64,000 nt of DNA from Lacrimispora indolis DSM 755 (GTDB taxonomy: Bacteria; Bacillota; Clostridia; Lachnospirales; Lachnospiraceae), in NCBI RefSeq assembly GCF_000526995.1, contig NZ_AZUI01000001.1, positions 4,940,001 through 5,004,000 on the forward strand, written 5' to 3'. Both the position numbers and the translations under genes were made by a program. Below the pieces are notes generated by a model. It did not search any database. It saw nothing but the letters and a program-made list of their open reading frames with translations, and was not told the origin of the DNA. Positions within the stretch are counted from its first letter, which is position 1. Each line of letters begins with the position of its first letter. Below, one piece after another: positions 62,679 to 64,000 of this stretch.

Positions 62679-63173
62679 ATGATGGAGATTGTAAATGTCC
62701 GGATTGATGACCGTCTGATTCACGGACAGGTAGCAACTGTCTGGAGCCAGGTTACAGGAGCAACCAGGATCATGGTGGTAGATGATCAGGTTGTAAAGGA
62801 TACAATCAATAAGGAGGCTCTTAAGCTGGCCTGCCCGAAGCAGTGTAAGCTGTCAATTCTTACGGTAGAAAAGGCAGCAGCCAATCTGTGTGCCGGAAAA
62901 TACCAGGAGGAAAGGGTCTTTCTGGTCGCCAAAAGCCCCAAAACCATGCGCAGGCTTTACGATGCTGGCTTCCACATGGATCAAGTGAATGTAGGAAATA
63001 TGGGAGGAAAGCAGAATACCAGAATGCTGAAAAAGGCCGTCAGTGTATCAGAAGAAGATATTGCAGATTTTCTTTATCTGTCAAAACAGGGAGTAATTAT
63101 TACGGCCCAGATGGTTCCCGCTGATGATGCGCTGGATTTTATCAAATTGATCAATGAGCATACCAGGCTTTGA
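62679..63173 (+). CDS. PTS mannose-family EIIB
   Basis: A 164-residue EIIB that carries phosphate on His15 (IDDRLIHGQVATVW) and transfers it to the sugar during transport. VNVGNMGGKQNTRMLKKAV is typical. ATG 62679 follows AAAGGGG; ATG 62682 is an alternative. It completes a full IIA-IIB-IIC-IID set, oddly split by a sulfatase and a hydrolase gene. Confidence 0.94.
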   Translation: MMEIVNVRIDDRLIHGQVATVWSQVTGATRIMVVDDQVVKDTINKEALKLACPKQCKLSILTVEKAAANLCAGKYQEERVFLVAKSPKTMRRLYDAGFHMDQVNVGNMGGKQNTRMLKKAVSVSEEDIADFLYLSKQGVIITAQMVPADDALDFIKLINEHTRL

Positions 63174-63179
63174 AAAATC

Positions 63180-63326
63180 ATGTCACCGGGCACAATCTGG
63201 GAGATGCGGTGGCAGCTGTCCATTGAGGGAAATTCTCATTATAATCCCATTGCTTCCAACGATACGGAAGATGGGAGAGCCAAAAATCGCCGGGTAGAAA
63301 TTACCATTACGGGACGGGCTAATTAG
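63180..63326 (+). pseudogene. Remnant of an OmpA/MotB-type C-terminus
   Basis: A 48-residue frame whose second half (ASNDTEDGRAKNRRVEI) matches the C-terminal peptidoglycan-binding motif of OmpA/MotB-type proteins. The upstream 250 residues expected for such a domain protein are absent, and no ribosome site precedes the ATG at 63180. I read it as a truncated remnant left by a past deletion or rearrangement. Confidence 0.65.
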
Positions 63327-63377
63327 GAAGAATTCGTGCATACTATGATTAATCTTATGTTTTTCTTTAAGTATTAT

Positions 63378-63406
63378 TTGACAATTCCATATATTTATGA
63401 TAGACT
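63378..63406 (+). promoter_or_regulatory. Promoter of the ABC-F gene leader
   Basis: TTGACA (63378-63383), 17 bases, TAGACT (63401-63406). Transcription would start near 63413, giving a leader of about 270 bases. Confidence 0.75.
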
Positions 63407-63437
63407 ACGGGCATATTAAACGAAATGAGGTGAAAGG

Positions 63438-63446
63438 ATGAATTAA
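63438..63446 (+). CDS. Two-codon leader uORF (Met-Asn-stop)
   Basis: ATG AAT TAA, followed at once by a second TAA, preceded by GAGGTGAAAGG at ideal distance. Such minimal uORFs are known in leaders of ABC-F resistance genes, where drug-stalled ribosomes alter RNA folding. Here it sits directly before the first pairing segment of the attenuator. Confidence 0.6.
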   Translation: MN

Positions 63447-63448
63447 TA

Positions 63449-63644
63449 ATTCTTGCTGAAGTAACTGCATGATAAGAGGGAAAGGACATTGTCTTTTTTT
63501 GTCATGCCTGTTTTTGCAAGAATATTATTTCATTCTCATACCTTTTCCTGTCATAATGAGACATGGAAAGAGCGGAAGGTTTGCCCAAAGGGCTTATTTT
63601 GATGCGGACGGCTGTGAGAAAAAGATTCTTGCAGTCGTTTTTTT
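63449..63644 (+). promoter_or_regulatory. Attenuator of the ABC-F gene
   Basis: GCAAGAAT at 63516-63523 can pair with ATTCTTGC at 63449-63456 (just after the uORF) or with an identical ATTCTTGC at 63625-63632, which is the 3' arm of a terminator (ACGGCTGTGAGAA / TTCTTGCAGTCGT, 63608-63620 and 63626-63638, then seven T). A ribosome held on the uORF would free the middle segment to break the terminator. A smaller hairpin with a T-run lies at 63481-63500. Confidence 0.65.
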
Positions 63645-63684
63645 GTGCGGAAATTTTATTTCCTGCCTGAATGGAGGAATATCT

Positions 63685-64000
63685 ATGTCATTAATACAGG
63701 TCACTGATTTGTCATTTACCTACGATGGAAGCCCGGATCCCGTGTTCGAGCACGTTTCCTTTCAGATTGATACGGATTGGAAGCTGGGATTCACAGGAAG
63801 AAACGGAAGAGGAAAGACCACATTTTTAAATCTTCTGATGAACCGTTACAAATACACAGGAACCATTATTTCCAATGTCCTGTTTGATTATTTCCCATTT
63901 CCTGTACCGGATGAGGAGATGAATACTTTAGAAATTCTGGATTCCCTTCTTGGAGAGTATCCTTTCTGGGAGCTTAAAAGAGAGCTGTCCAAACTGAAGG
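63685..64000 (+). CDS. ABC-F ribosome-protection protein, Lsa-type (partial, cut by window end)
   Basis: The first 105 codons of an ABC-F protein. Walker A is GRNGRGKTT near residue 38, in the context FQIDTDWKLGFTGRNGRGKT, which matches the Lsa/Vga-type antibiotic-resistance ABC-F group rather than EttA or Uup. These cytoplasmic proteins have two ATPase domains and dislodge ribosome-bound lincosamide, pleuromutilin or streptogramin A drugs. GGAGGAAT precedes ATG 63685. The rest lies beyond the window, so class and drug range cannot be assigned. Confidence 0.85.
   Translation, partial: MSLIQVTDLSFTYDGSPDPVFEHVSFQIDTDWKLGFTGRNGRGKTTFLNLLMNRYKYTGTIISNVLFDYFPFPVPDEEMNTLEILDSLLGEYPFWELKRELSKLK

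Noticed and set aside
63481..63500. AAAGGACATTGTC plus T-run as the main terminator of the ABC-F leader
   Set aside because: The stem is only 3 bp plus 3 A-T pairs with a bulge; the hairpin at 63608-63644 is much stronger. It may still act as a pause site.
1..64000. CRISPR arrays, transposases, integrases, phage genes, rRNA or tRNA genes
   Set aside because: No spaced repeat arrays and no proteins or RNA structures of these kinds were recognised; long frames opposite the genes lack ribosome sites and match no family.

Overview
The window reads as chromosome of a spore-forming, anaerobic, gut-type Clostridia, most likely Lachnospiraceae (Lacrimispora/Hungatella/'Clostridium saccharolyticum'-like). 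The evidence is the sporulation genes (spoIVA, yqfC-yqfD, a SpoVB-type flippase, a BofC-like protein), strong AGGAGG ribosome sites, TTGACA/TATAAT promoters, abundant intrinsic terminators and the order ylxM-ffh-rpsP-khpA-rimM-trmD-rplS-lepB-rbgA-rnhB-yraN. This is inferred from gene content, not from a database search.

Layout. 1-8.8 kb: a glyoxalase-like protein and an alpha/beta hydrolase, then a long housekeeping run for SRP, ribosome and tRNA functions (ylxM to pgeF). 8.8-14.7 kb: prs on the minus strand, then DUF512 protein-der-plsY-gpsA. 14.7-19.8 kb: a complete branched-chain amino acid type ABC importer with its own promoter and an internal terminator after the binding-protein gene. 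19.8-34.3 kb: a divergent YesM/YesN two-component pair beside a CUT1 sugar/polyol importer with two different ATPases, an alcohol dehydrogenase, a UlaE-like 3-epimerase and two FGGY kinases. The set fits pentitol or L-xylulose catabolism. 34.4-54.9 kb: sporulation and housekeeping genes (spoIVA, beta-CASP nuclease, rnhA, LprI-like protein, alaS, rpsU, yqfC-yqfD-phoH-ybeY, a YerB-like lipoprotein, a SpoVB-like flippase, two flavoproteins, proB, a DUF896 protein, 5-FTHF cyclo-ligase, proA). 55-63.2 kb: a GntR-regulated accessory locus with a complete mannose-family PTS (IIA, IIC, IID, IIB), two cytoplasmic Cys-type sulfatases and a PHP/DUF3604-like hydrolase, probably for uptake and intracellular desulfation of a sulfated sugar. 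63.2-64 kb: a remnant of an OmpA-type C-terminus, then the start of an Lsa-type ABC-F ribosome-protection gene behind an attenuator-like leader.

The most interesting signals are: (1) the ABC-F leader, with a strong promoter, a two-codon uORF (Met-Asn-stop) and three mutually exclusive pairing segments ending in a terminator; (2) the sulfated-sugar PTS locus with four copies of a candidate GntR operator over both divergent promoters; (3) an identical 14-base sigma-E-like -10 region in front of spoIVA and yqfC; (4) a modular intergenic repeat at the 3' ends of genes before der, proA and a flavoprotein gene; (5) a Gln-to-Glu change in the Q-loop of both ATPases of the polyol importer. No rRNA, tRNA, CRISPR array, transposase or phage gene was seen.
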